From: Firmicutes bacterium ZOR0006
GTDB taxonomy: Bacteria > Bacillota_I > Bacilli_A > Culicoidibacterales > ZOR0006
Assembly: GCA_000798955.1 (NCBI GenBank)
Contig: JTLC01000037.1
Span: 36,325-82,769, forward strand
Direction of reading: 5' to 3'
Length of the DNA: 46,445 bases
Part shown: piece by piece, positions 1-7,312 of the stretch
How the letters are laid out: each line of letters opens with the position of its first letter
Position numbering within the stretch: position 1 is the stretch's first letter
Made by a program: the position numbers and the translations under genes
The notes under the pieces: generated by a model
The model's database searches: none
What the model saw: only the letters and a program-made list of their open reading frames with translations
What the model was told of the DNA's origin: nothing

Positions 1-497
1 TCAAAATAAATTTCAATAGCTTGCGCTTCAAAACCTAAACGTTCATAGTATGCTTTAACTGCCGCTTTTTGTTTTTCAACTAAGAGCGAAAGTGGTAACT
101 GTGTTTGTTCACCTGCCGCAAGAATTAATTTTTTTGCTATTCCTTGCCCTTCATGGCTAGGTGCAACCGCTAATGAATCAATATAGGCAGTATTTACTAT
201 CGCTTCTTGTGGGAAGCGGTAGCCGTTCCCCGTGATTTTCGCCATTTCTTCGATAAAGGCGAGTTCATCGGCTGCTGCGTAACTGACAATACAGCCAACG
301 ACTTGGCCGTCAATTTCGTACACGAGCGTGTTCTTGAGAGAAAATTTTGTACACTCGTTCAAATACATTTTCGCAAACAGTTCCTCATGTGCCTGTTGCT
401 CATCTTGATGTAGTGCATGCGCAAAAACAAATTGCGATGCGCGAAAAACAAGTGCACATACTTGTTCTAAATCAGTTATTTGTGCTTGTCGAATCAT
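1..497 (-). CDS. GNAT-family N-acetyltransferase, C-terminus cut by window edge
   Basis: The reading frame is open from an ATG at 497 to the window edge (165 codons, no stop). AGGAAG precedes the ATG at good spacing. The product starts MIRQAQITDLEQV and continues through an acceptor-side region to TAYIDSLAVAPSHEGQGIAKKL, the beta4 strand and acetyl-CoA pyrophosphate loop (Q/R-x-x-G-x-G/A) of GNAT enzymes, then VEKQKAAVKAYYERLGF, the usual beta5/alpha4 end. GNATs move an acetyl group from acetyl-CoA to an amine; the substrate cannot be read here. It has its own promoter and is separated from the permease by a shared terminator hairpin, so it is probably monocistronic at its 5' side. Only the last few residues should be missing. 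Family assignment is firm, function unknown. Confidence 0.85.
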   Translation of the reverse strand, partial: MIRQAQITDLEQVCALVFRASQFVFAHALHQDEQQAHEELFAKMYLNECTKFSLKNTLVYEIDGQVVGCIVSYAAADELAFIEEMAKITGNGYRFPQEAIVNTAYIDSLAVAPSHEGQGIAKKLILAAGEQTQLPLSLLVEKQKAAVKAYYERLGFEAQAIEIYF

Positions 498-536
498 CGT
501 GACACTTCCTTTCAGTCTATTTTCTTCTATACTTTC

Positions 537-565
537 ACTATACAAGCTTTTAGAAAATTTGCCAA
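537..565 (-). promoter_or_regulatory. sigma-A type promoter of the GNAT gene
   Basis: On the minus strand TTGGCA (560-565) is followed after 17 bases by TATAGT (537-542), about 40 bases before the start codon at 497. Confidence 0.7.
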
Positions 566-567
566 TC

Positions 568-594
568 AAAAAGACGTGCGAACACGTCTTTTTT
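568..594. terminator. bidirectional intrinsic terminator
   Basis: A-rich arm with AAGACGTG, loop CGAA, CACGTCTT and a T run. It directly follows the stop of the minus-strand permease, which it should terminate. Confidence 0.8.
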
Positions 595-599
595 CATAA

Positions 600-2060
600 T
601 TATGCTTCTTGTTCTGTCATCACGCCAGCTTGTTGCTGTTCGCGTTTTGCTAAGAACGGTAAAATTAATCCTAATCCGAGTAAAATCACTGGTGTTAAGA
701 AGTTTAACGCAACAGTGAATAGCCACTGTGAACTGAAGACTTCAACATCCGTTGGGAACATCCCCATAATACAGGCAAACATCGTGAAGGCAAAACACCA
801 CATTCCAATGATAATTCCGAGTTTATTACTCTTGACAAATTTATAATCTGATTGAATTTTGCTTGCCGCTTTCTTCAACATAATATATGCGAAGAAGACC
901 CATAAATAACGCATTGGCATTACGACAGCATTTAATTTCACTAACATGTTAAATAAACCGTTTGTGTCGCCACTTCCAAGCGCTGGCACAATAATCAAAA
1001 TCGAAACAAGAACGGCAGTCATCACATAACCATTGACTAAGACACCATTTTTATTCGTTTTTGTTAACGCTTTTGGAATAAATTTCGAATCAGCATCACC
1101 TAATAGCACACGTAATGGTGCATCAATTGAGAAGACAATTGCCGATAATTGTGCAGCCGTATTCGCTAAACCATAGATAATAACAAATAAACTTCCTAAA
1201 CCATAGTGCTCCCCTAATAATTGGAAGGCATAGTATTGTCCGTTCATCATTAAATCGGCTGGAATCGCATTGGCATTGAACATCATTCCCATTGCAACTG
1301 ATCCTAACAAGGCACAAATTGCCACCATGGCCGCCAAGGCCAACATCCCTTTCGGGAAGTTTTTACTTGGGTTTTTCGTATTATTGACATATGGTGCAAT
1401 TTTTTCGGCACCACCTACTGCAAAGACAAGCATTGCGAGCGTTGTTAAATAGGCAAAATCGAACTTTGGAATAAATGAACTCGCCGTAATATCCGGTGTC
1501 GCCATTTCACCAGTAATCGCTGGTGCGGCAATTCCTAACACGATGAAGAGTAATGACATGACAAACATCGATGTTCCGGCAATACTCCCGACAACTTTCA
1601 GGATTTTAATTCCTTTTGTTGAAACGTAGAGTAACACGAGGAAAATTACTAACACAATTGTTTGCAAAATCATTGGGCTCAATGCTTGGATTGTGCTCGC
1701 TAATTCCCCATTTGGGCTAATTGCCCATGAAAGTGCAACTAACAGTGACTGTGGCTTTTGAGCTAAATACGGTACATGTACAACCCAATACGTCCACCCA
1801 GCAATGAATGCCAAGAATGGTGTTGATGTTGAACGAATCCATGATGAAACGCCACCTTGTGAGTTTTTAAAAGCTGATCCTAACTCACCAACCATGAGTG
1901 CATATGGCACAAAATACAAGGCAATAAGTAAGACCCATGAAAAGACTACTGACAGTCCTTGTGTCGCAAAGTTGTTCACGACATTTCCAAATCCCCAAAC
2001 CATTACGAATCCCATTAACGCAACGTTTGACCAATTTAAATTTCTGTTTTGATTTGACAT
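600..2060 (-). CDS. APC-superfamily amino acid permease (YjeM-like)
   Basis: 486 residues, strongly hydrophobic, with about twelve predicted membrane helices. The N-terminus has the APC start of helix 1 (GFVMVWGFGNVVNNFA) with the glycine-rich unwound segment, then a helix-2 region ending YALMVGELGSAF. The overall pattern, GFGN followed by FVPYALM, reminds me of the E. coli YjeM branch of amino acid/polyamine/organocation transporters, but that is recognition by eye. It should take up or exchange an amino acid across the membrane; the substrate cannot be told. Start at 2060 is supported by GGAGG nine bases upstream. It has its own promoter and a terminator, so it is likely a single-gene unit. 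Confidence 0.85.
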   Translation of the reverse strand: MSNQNRNLNWSNVALMGFVMVWGFGNVVNNFATQGLSVVFSWVLLIALYFVPYALMVGELGSAFKNSQGGVSSWIRSTSTPFLAFIAGWTYWVVHVPYLAQKPQSLLVALSWAISPNGELASTIQALSPMILQTIVLVIFLVLLYVSTKGIKILKVVGSIAGTSMFVMSLLFIVLGIAAPAITGEMATPDITASSFIPKFDFAYLTTLAMLVFAVGGAEKIAPYVNNTKNPSKNFPKGMLALAAMVAICALLGSVAMGMMFNANAIPADLMMNGQYYAFQLLGEHYGLGSLFVIIYGLANTAAQLSAIVFSIDAPLRVLLGDADSKFIPKALTKTNKNGVLVNGYVMTAVLVSILIIVPALGSGDTNGLFNMLVKLNAVVMPMRYLWVFFAYIMLKKAASKIQSDYKFVKSNKLGIIIGMWCFAFTMFACIMGMFPTDVEVFSSQWLFTVALNFLTPVILLGLGLILPFLAKREQQQAGVMTEQEA

Positions 2061-2119
2061 TGATTTTTTCCTCCAAAATCATTTTTTCGTCATAAAGTCG
2101 ATTAAAAATCGCAGTTTTC

Positions 2120-2147
2120 ATTATACTCCCTCTGAAAACATTGTCAA
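2120..2147 (-). promoter_or_regulatory. sigma-A promoter of the APC permease
   Basis: Consensus TTGACA (2142-2147), 16-base spacer, consensus TATAAT (2120-2125), ending 60 bases before the start codon at 2060. Confidence 0.8.
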
Positions 2148-2351
2148 TTTGCTGAAAAGTCACATTCTCTATTATTTTTAATGAACTTTGTTTTTTGTTT
2201 TTACCTTTAAAAGCATACGATATTTTTCAGTTAAAACATTTCGTTCTCAACTTCTTAGCCCTTTTGGAGAAAGCCTTACCATCATGATAACCACTCGTAC
2301 TTTCTCGCCTGTCACTAAATATTTTTAATCGAAATTCTTTGTTTCAACAGC
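2148..2351. other. gene-free stretch between permease promoter and rbsK terminator
   Basis: The gap between the permease start and the rbsK stop is 338 bases. Besides the promoter on one side and the terminator on the other I see only AT-rich sequence here: no reading frame with a ribosome binding site, and no clear repeat or riboswitch. Confidence 0.5.
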
Positions 2352-2384
2352 AAAAAAACGAGCCACCTTCAAGATGGCCCGTTA
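2352..2384 (-). terminator. intrinsic terminator of rbsK
   Basis: Minus-strand hairpin AACGGGCCATCTT / AAGGTGGCTCGTT (with two G-U pairs) followed by seven T, just after the rbsK stop at 2399. Confidence 0.8.
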
Positions 2385-2398
2385 CTGATTTATACTGC

Positions 2399-3310
2399 TT
2401 ATGGTTGCATAAACTCCATTACCTCGGTTTGTGTCGGAATTGCCGTCGCTGCTCCACGCTTAGTAACTGCTAAAGCACTTGCTTGGATTGCATACTCAAC
2501 TGCTTGCGAAAATGCCATTTTTTCGCTGATAGCACTCGCTAAAGCCCCAATAAATGTATCACCTGCCCCGGTTGTATCCACAACGGGAACTTTTTGAGCC
2601 GGTCGAAACTCACAGTGATTCCCATCATGAAAATATACACCGTTTCCTCCAAGCGTAATCACAATTTGTTTGATTCCAAGAAGGCGTAATTTGGCTATTG
2701 CTTGTTCAGCATCTCCAAATGTGCTAACCTGAATCCCCGTCAATTGTTGACACTCACTTTCATTGACGACAAGAATATCGACAACTGTCCATAATGTCTC
2801 ACTTACCTTTTGTATCGGTGCCGGATTAAAAATTGTCACTTTTTGCGCACTTTTTGCGATTTGAAAGGCTACTTCAATACTCGCTTGGGGAATTTCCAAT
2901 TGGGCTACGATGATATCACTCGCTTGCACTAATGTCCGTTGTGTCCTCACCACCTCAGGAGTCACTGTTGCGTTTGCCCCCGGATAAATAATGATTCGAT
3001 TTTCACCCTGCTCCAGTATAATCGTAGCCGTACCCGTGGCTACTTCAGGATGAATTTGCAAACCGGTGCACGCTAACTTTTCCGTTTGCAAAAATGCTTG
3101 CAAGGCCTGACCAAAGGCATCGGCACCAATTGCACCAATTAAGCTTACTTCACTCCCCAATCGGGCTGCTGCAATTGCTTGATTCAGCCCTTTTCCACCT
3201 GGCAACATTTGAAAATCACTGCCCATCACCGTTTCTCCTGCTTGTGGCATTTTGGTTGTCATAATTGAGAGATCCATATTCAAGCTCCCAATAACACATA
3301 CTTTTCCCAT
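2399..3310 (-). CDS. rbsK: ribokinase (PfkB family)
   Basis: 303 residues; phosphorylates D-ribose to ribose-5-phosphate in the cytosol. The sequence shows the PfkB signatures: N-terminal VIGSLNMDL, sugar-binding PGGKGLNQAIAAARLG (GGKG at 38-41), and the C-terminal ATP/anion-hole motif VDTTGAGDTF with the catalytic Asp at about 251. Length and motif spacing match ribokinases rather than fructokinases. Two ATGs are possible; the second (3310) lies seven bases after AGGAG, while the first (3316) is too close, so 3310 is preferred. No ribose transporter or rbsD is adjacent, so it stands alone with its own promoter and terminator, divergent from bioY. Confidence 0.9.
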   Translation of the reverse strand: MGKVCVIGSLNMDLSIMTTKMPQAGETVMGSDFQMLPGGKGLNQAIAAARLGSEVSLIGAIGADAFGQALQAFLQTEKLACTGLQIHPEVATGTATIILEQGENRIIIYPGANATVTPEVVRTQRTLVQASDIIVAQLEIPQASIEVAFQIAKSAQKVTIFNPAPIQKVSETLWTVVDILVVNESECQQLTGIQVSTFGDAEQAIAKLRLLGIKQIVITLGGNGVYFHDGNHCEFRPAQKVPVVDTTGAGDTFIGALASAISEKMAFSQAVEYAIQASALAVTKRGAATAIPTQTEVMEFMQP

Positions 3311-3338
3311 ATTCATACTCCTTTGTGCTTTTGTTCTT

Positions 3339-3344
3339 ATTATA
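3339..3344 (-). promoter_or_regulatory. extended -10 promoter of rbsK
   Basis: TGC-TATAAT extended -10 box on the minus strand, about 30 bases before the rbsK start; no good -35 at 17 bases, which fits an extended -10 promoter. Confidence 0.55.
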
Positions 3345-3402
3345 GCAAAATTTACTGAAAATCATTTAATTTCTCGTCCTTTACCTTTCTGTATTACTTA
3401 GT

Positions 3403-3431
3403 TTGACATTCAAAGTAGTTTCCGTTATACT
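3403..3431 (+). promoter_or_regulatory. sigma-A promoter of bioY-DUF1284
   Basis: Consensus TTGACA (3403-3408), 17-base spacer, TATACT (3426-3431). AGGAGG at 3448-3453 precedes the bioY ATG. I found no BirA-type operator overlapping it. Confidence 0.8.
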
Positions 3432-3461
3432 CTGAATATGAAAAACTAGGAGGTTATAACT

Positions 3462-4007
3462 ATGAAATTAACTGCTCGAGATGTCGCACTTGGTGCGATT
3501 TTTGCTGCCTTAACGGCAATTATCTCGCAAATATCGATTCCTTTTGCGAGTGGTGTTCCGTTTACATTACAAACATTTATGATTCAACTGCTCGCGTTCT
3601 TACTTGGAGCTCGCCTGGGAACCCTGACAACCGTCCTGTATTTATTACTTGGTGCAATTGGCTTACCCGTCTTTGCGCAAATGACAGGTGGTCTACAAAT
3701 TTTAGTGGGACCAACCGGTGGATTCTTACTTTCTTTCCCCCTGATGGTCGTGATTATCGGCGTCGTGTTGCAACGGACCAATCAGTTTCTTCCCTTATTT
3801 TTGGCTGCTCTTGTTGCGACTTTCATCAACTTGTTGATTGGAACAGGGCAATTTATGCTTGTCAGCCAAGTTAGCTTTTCCGAAGCGATGTTGGCGTGTT
3901 TTTGGCCCTTCGTCTTTTTCGGTGTTATCAAAGCAGGGCTAGCTGTTTTTTTCGGTCAACGTTTACAGCGGCATAAAGCATTTCAAAGCGTGGTGCTGGT
4001 ACGATGA
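3462..4007 (+). CDS. bioY: BioY, biotin-specific S component of an ECF transporter
   Basis: 181 residues, six hydrophobic segments. It has the BioY N-terminal pattern (LGAIFAALTAIISQISIPF followed by GVPFTLQTF) and the central segment GLPVFAQMTGGLQILVGPTGGF, which is typical of BioY: the invariant G-x-P-V-F and the G-P-T-G-G-F-L turn. BioY binds biotin in the membrane and works with the shared EcfAAT module, which is not in this window. The start follows AGGAGG at nine bases. Its TGA overlaps the ATG of the next gene (ATGA), so the two are translationally coupled. Family assignment is firm. Confidence 0.95.
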   Translation: MKLTARDVALGAIFAALTAIISQISIPFASGVPFTLQTFMIQLLAFLLGARLGTLTTVLYLLLGAIGLPVFAQMTGGLQILVGPTGGFLLSFPLMVVIIGVVLQRTNQFLPLFLAALVATFINLLIGTGQFMLVSQVSFSEAMLACFWPFVFFGVIKAGLAVFFGQRLQRHKAFQSVVLVR

Positions 4008-4420
4008 TTGTTTTACGCCCTCACCACCTACTCTGTACTTTTGCCTACCGTGGCAAAGGCTATTCACCCGCTTTTGTTGCCAACTTTGATCATTATTTAG
4101 CACAATTGCATGAACCAGGAGCTGAAATTACGCTCCAACAAACAAATGATGTTTTCTGCCAAGCTTGTCCTCAACAGGCCTCCGCTACGCACTGCCAAAC
4201 CGAGCAGCATATCCAAACACTCGATTCTGCAGTATTAGCGACATTTGGGTTAGAGACTGGTCTTGTCTATCGTTACCAAGATGTGCAAGATCACTTACTC
4301 GCAACAATGACACCCGAAAAATTTCGTCACTGTTGTCAGACTTGTAGTTGGTATGAATTTGGGATTTGCGAACCAATTTGGTGCTCCCAATCACAGCAAG
4401 CTACGCCTGTAAAAAGCTGA
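4004..4420 (+). CDS. DUF1284 cysteine-rich protein
   Basis: 138 residues beginning MIVLRPHHLLC, the hallmark of DUF1284. There are nine cysteines: C11, C52, C55, C64, C110, C111, C114, C122 and C127, in CxxC-like pairs (FCQAC, CCQTC). Such spacing suggests a metal or iron-sulphur site, but no function is established to my knowledge. It overlaps the bioY stop by ATGA and shares its promoter, which hints at a job linked to biotin uptake or use. Its own stop codon lies inside the stem of the terminator. It is soluble, with no signal peptide or membrane helix. Confidence 0.8.
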   Translation: MIVLRPHHLLCTFAYRGKGYSPAFVANFDHYLAQLHEPGAEITLQQTNDVFCQACPQQASATHCQTEQHIQTLDSAVLATFGLETGLVYRYQDVQDHLLATMTPEKFRHCCQTCSWYEFGICEPIWCSQSQQATPVKS

Positions 4421-4441
4421 GTAAATGCTCAGCTTTTTTTT
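4411..4441 (+). terminator. intrinsic terminator of bioY-DUF1284
   Basis: AAAAAGCTGAG, loop TAAATG, CTCAGC and eight T. The DUF1284 TGA is part of the left arm. Confidence 0.85.
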
Positions 4442-4449
4442 GTTCTCAT

Positions 4450-4479
4450 TTGACTTCTCCTATCAATTTCCGCTAAACT
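4450..4479 (+). promoter_or_regulatory. promoter of the MscS channel gene
   Basis: TTGACT (4450-4455), 18-base spacer, TAAACT (4474-4479), 22 bases before the start codon at 4502. Confidence 0.6.
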
Positions 4480-4501
4480 AAAGGTCGATGAGGTGAAATA
4501 T

Positions 4502-5317
4502 ATGAATGTAAATCAATTAGTAGAAAACTTTTTATCGTGGTTTGTTCCCAATTTTTTCCAATTTCTTATTGGTATGCTTATTTTGTTAATCGGGTGGAAG
4601 TTAATTAATCGCTTTGCTAACATGCTATTACGATTAATGCGTAAACGCAATATTGAAGAAACACTCGTTGTTTTCTTAGAAGCAATCGTGACCGTTTTCC
4701 TCCGAGCACTCTTAATTTTAATCGTGATGGGTATCGTTGGTCTTGATACTGCGAGTCTTGCAGCCCTCTTTGCATCCGCAGGGTTAGCAATTGGTCTCGC
4801 TATGCAAGGCAGTCTCAGCAATTTTGCTGGTGGTGTCATTATTCTCTTTTTGCGTCCCTTTAAAGTCGGTGATTATATTTCCGATAATACACATCGTGGG
4901 ACTGTTGAAGCAATTAAGATTTTTTATACCCAACTGGTCACTGTAGATAACAAAGTTGTCTATATTCCCAATGGGTCGTTAGCCAATGGGTCGATTACGA
5001 ACTATACACAAAAGCCTGTTCGTCGCTTAGAATTTCTCTTTAGTATCAGTTATCAAGGCGATATTGCGCAAGCAAAGGCAGTTATTGCCGACGTTATCGC
5101 CCAACACCCGGAAACGCTCAAGGATCCAGAACCGTTTATCGGTGTCAGTGAACATGCGGCTAGTTCGGTGAATCTCGTTGTTTGGGTCTGGTGCGAAACC
5201 GAAAAATATTGGCCAGTCCATTATGATATTATTGAGGCTGTGAAACTGGCATTTGATGCTAATGCCATTGAAATTCCTTACCCTCAACTTGACCTCCATC
5301 TCAAAAATCATAGTTAA
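4502..5317 (+). CDS. small-conductance mechanosensitive channel, MscS family
   Basis: 271 residues. Three N-terminal membrane helices are followed by the pore-lining TM3 (ASAGLAIGLAMQGSLSNFAGG) with the alternating Gly/Ala pattern of MscS, then the conserved FLRPFKVGDYI that opens the cytoplasmic beta domain, and VVYIPNGSLANGSITNYT. The protein should open under membrane tension and release solutes on hypo-osmotic shock. Length is close to the E. coli MscS core (286). GAGGTG lies six bases before ATG 4502; a GTG at 4493 overlaps that ribosome site and is unlikely. Convergent with the ABC operon across a shared terminator. Confidence 0.92.
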   Translation: MNVNQLVENFLSWFVPNFFQFLIGMLILLIGWKLINRFANMLLRLMRKRNIEETLVVFLEAIVTVFLRALLILIVMGIVGLDTASLAALFASAGLAIGLAMQGSLSNFAGGVIILFLRPFKVGDYISDNTHRGTVEAIKIFYTQLVTVDNKVVYIPNGSLANGSITNYTQKPVRRLEFLFSISYQGDIAQAKAVIADVIAQHPETLKDPEPFIGVSEHAASSVNLVVWVWCETEKYWPVHYDIIEAVKLAFDANAIEIPYPQLDLHLKNHS

Positions 5318-5321
5318 CAAC

Positions 5322-5355
5322 AAAAGGAATCCGTTCTCATGAAAGGATTCCTTTT
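5322..5355. terminator. bidirectional terminator between MscS gene and ABC operon
   Basis: AAAAGGAATCC and GGATTCCTTTT form an 11-bp perfect stem with a 12-base loop, with A and T runs on the two sides. Confidence 0.85.
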
Positions 5356-5357
5356 TA

Positions 5358-7301
5358 TTATTTACGTAATGACTCAATTGGATCAACTTTTGATGCTTTA
5401 ATTGCCGGGAATAGACCACCAATACCACCAATTAAAATCGCAACAATAATCGCAACTGCAATGATTATCACAGTAATATCAACAATATTCAATTCGTAGA
5501 GCTGTTGTGAAATATTATTTGCAATCAAAGCAATAATCCCAGCAACGCTAATGCCAGCAAGTCCACCAACAAAGCCAGTCACACTTGCTTCGGTAAAGAA
5601 AATTCGGCGAATTTCGGCTTTTTGGTAACCGATTGCTTTTAATAAGCCAATTTCTTTTTGTCGTTCGACAACATTTACAAACATGACAATTCCAATCATT
5701 GCACTCGCAACAATCAAGGAAATTGAAGCGATTGCCGTTAATACTACGCGAATTGTCGCGAAAATTGTATCGACTGTTTGCAATGTTGTTGCTGATGTGA
5801 CGACCCGAATTTCATCACTTCCATAATCATCAATGATTTGTTGAATTTGCACCTCATCTTTGGCAACCCCAGACATTGACGACAAGTTTAATTCATCCGT
5901 ATTGATTGAATCTTTTGCGAGTTGTTCACTCATGCGATCACTGAAAATTACTGGTTGGCTGCCAGTTTCATCAAAATAAATGCCAGTAATCGTCAATTGT
6001 GGAACGGTCACAACATCACCTTTTAAGCTTGCTAACGGATTGACATAATATCCGCTTAGATCCACTTGTTCACCAACCGCCAATGCAAATTGATCTGCCA
6101 TCTGTTCACTAATAGCAATTTCTGTAGGATCATCCCACGTTGGTGCGACACCGTCAACAAATTCATATTGTGTCGGAATACTCAAAAATGGTGAGAGCGT
6201 TTGAATATCGCCACCAAAAAAGCTCGCAAAACTAAAACTATTAGCATCTTCTTCAATTGGTAACGTTGTTGTTTCTCCAGCAATCACAAAACTTGGTTCT
6301 GCAATACCAATATCAAACCCGGTCCGAATACCATATGTATCTGCTAACTTCATCAAATCAGCATCGTCAAAGCCATCATTAATAGAAGACACTTCAAAAG
6401 CGAGCAAATCTGCCCCACGGACAAATGCATCTCGGATATTCGTTTGCACTGCGCCACCAAGGGAAAGTGTTAACACGACCGAGGCAATCGCAATCGCCGA
6501 GGCAATGCTTAAGAAGGCGGTGCGCCCAAAGCGATACCGAATATTTTTGATACCTAAAACGATTGATTGCCAATATCCGATCCGTTTTTTGAAATGGAGT
6601 GGGGGTGAGGCTTCGCTCTGTAGTTGTCCAACGACTTGTGTCGTATCACTTTTGACAACACCGTAATCTAATTCAACAACCCGTTGGCATTGATTTGCTA
6701 ACTCCCGGTTATGTGTAACAATTAAAACTAATTTCCCACTTGCGGCAATTTTTTGCAGTATTTCAAAGACAATCGCTGCTGTATTTGAGTCCAGTGCTCC
6801 AGTTGGTTCATCGGCTAAAATAATTTTAGGATTATTAGCGAGTGCTCGTGCAATTGCAACCCGTTGTTTCTGACCACCAGAAAGCATTGTCACCTTTTTA
6901 TTTTGATAGTTTGCTAAGCCAACATCTGCTAGCAATGCTTTTGCTTGTATTTGTTTTTCACTTGGTGTTAATTTTTGTTTGTTGAAAGCAAGAAGCACAT
7001 TATCTAAGACCGATAAGTGCGGCACTAATTGAAATGACTGAAAAATAAAGCCAACATCTTCAAGACGATAATTATCTAAATTCAGTGATTTCAGGGCAAC
7101 GCCATCAAGTAAAATATCACCGTCATAGTCATTATCCAGTCCACCAAGTACATTTAATAGTGTTGATTTCCCACATCCTGATTTCCCAAGAATTGCAACG
7201 AGTTCACCATCAGCAAATGAGAGATTCATCTGCTTCAATACGGCAAGTGGTGAGCCGTCTGGTAATTTATACGCTTTATTCACATTTTGTAATTGTAACA
7301 T
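5358..7301 (-). CDS. MacB-like ABC transporter, ATPase fused to FtsX permease (second of a pair)
   Basis: 647 residues from ATG 7301, which has AGGAGG seven bases upstream. The frame stays open upstream, but that part overlaps the previous gene and has no ribosome site. Residues 1-230 are the ATPase: Walker A GKSGCGKST (39-47), signature LSGGQKQRVAIARAL, Walker B IILADEPTGALDS, H-loop VTHN. A first membrane helix (about 285-310) leads to a roughly 230-residue extracytoplasmic domain, and three C-terminal helices form the FtsX domain (from IASISLIVASAMIGIVMF, ending FPAIKASKVDPIESLRK). This MacB topology suggests mechanotransmission-type export or extraction of a peptide or lipid-linked substrate. 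With its neighbour it probably forms a heterodimer. Substrate unknown. Confidence 0.88.
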   Translation of the reverse strand: MLQLQNVNKAYKLPDGSPLAVLKQMNLSFADGELVAILGKSGCGKSTLLNVLGGLDNDYDGDILLDGVALKSLNLDNYRLEDVGFIFQSFQLVPHLSVLDNVLLAFNKQKLTPSEKQIQAKALLADVGLANYQNKKVTMLSGGQKQRVAIARALANNPKIILADEPTGALDSNTAAIVFEILQKIAASGKLVLIVTHNRELANQCQRVVELDYGVVKSDTTQVVGQLQSEASPPLHFKKRIGYWQSIVLGIKNIRYRFGRTAFLSIASAIAIASVVLTLSLGGAVQTNIRDAFVRGADLLAFEVSSINDGFDDADLMKLADTYGIRTGFDIGIAEPSFVIAGETTTLPIEEDANSFSFASFFGGDIQTLSPFLSIPTQYEFVDGVAPTWDDPTEIAISEQMADQFALAVGEQVDLSGYYVNPLASLKGDVVTVPQLTITGIYFDETGSQPVIFSDRMSEQLAKDSINTDELNLSSMSGVAKDEVQIQQIIDDYGSDEIRVVTSATTLQTVDTIFATIRVVLTAIASISLIVASAMIGIVMFVNVVERQKEIGLLKAIGYQKAEIRRIFFTEASVTGFVGGLAGISVAGIIALIANNISQQLYELNIVDITVIIIAVAIIVAILIGGIGGLFPAIKASKVDPIESLRK

Positions 7302-7312
7302 CAAAACCCCTC

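Noticed and set aside
499-846. Plus-strand frame over the permease 3' end
   Set aside because: Runs through the GNAT promoter and the terminator hairpin, antisense to the permease.
3345-3461. BirA operator controlling bioY
   Set aside because: No TTGTAAAC/GTTTACAA-type or TTGTTAAC/GTTAACAA-type dyad is present in the rbsK-bioY gap.
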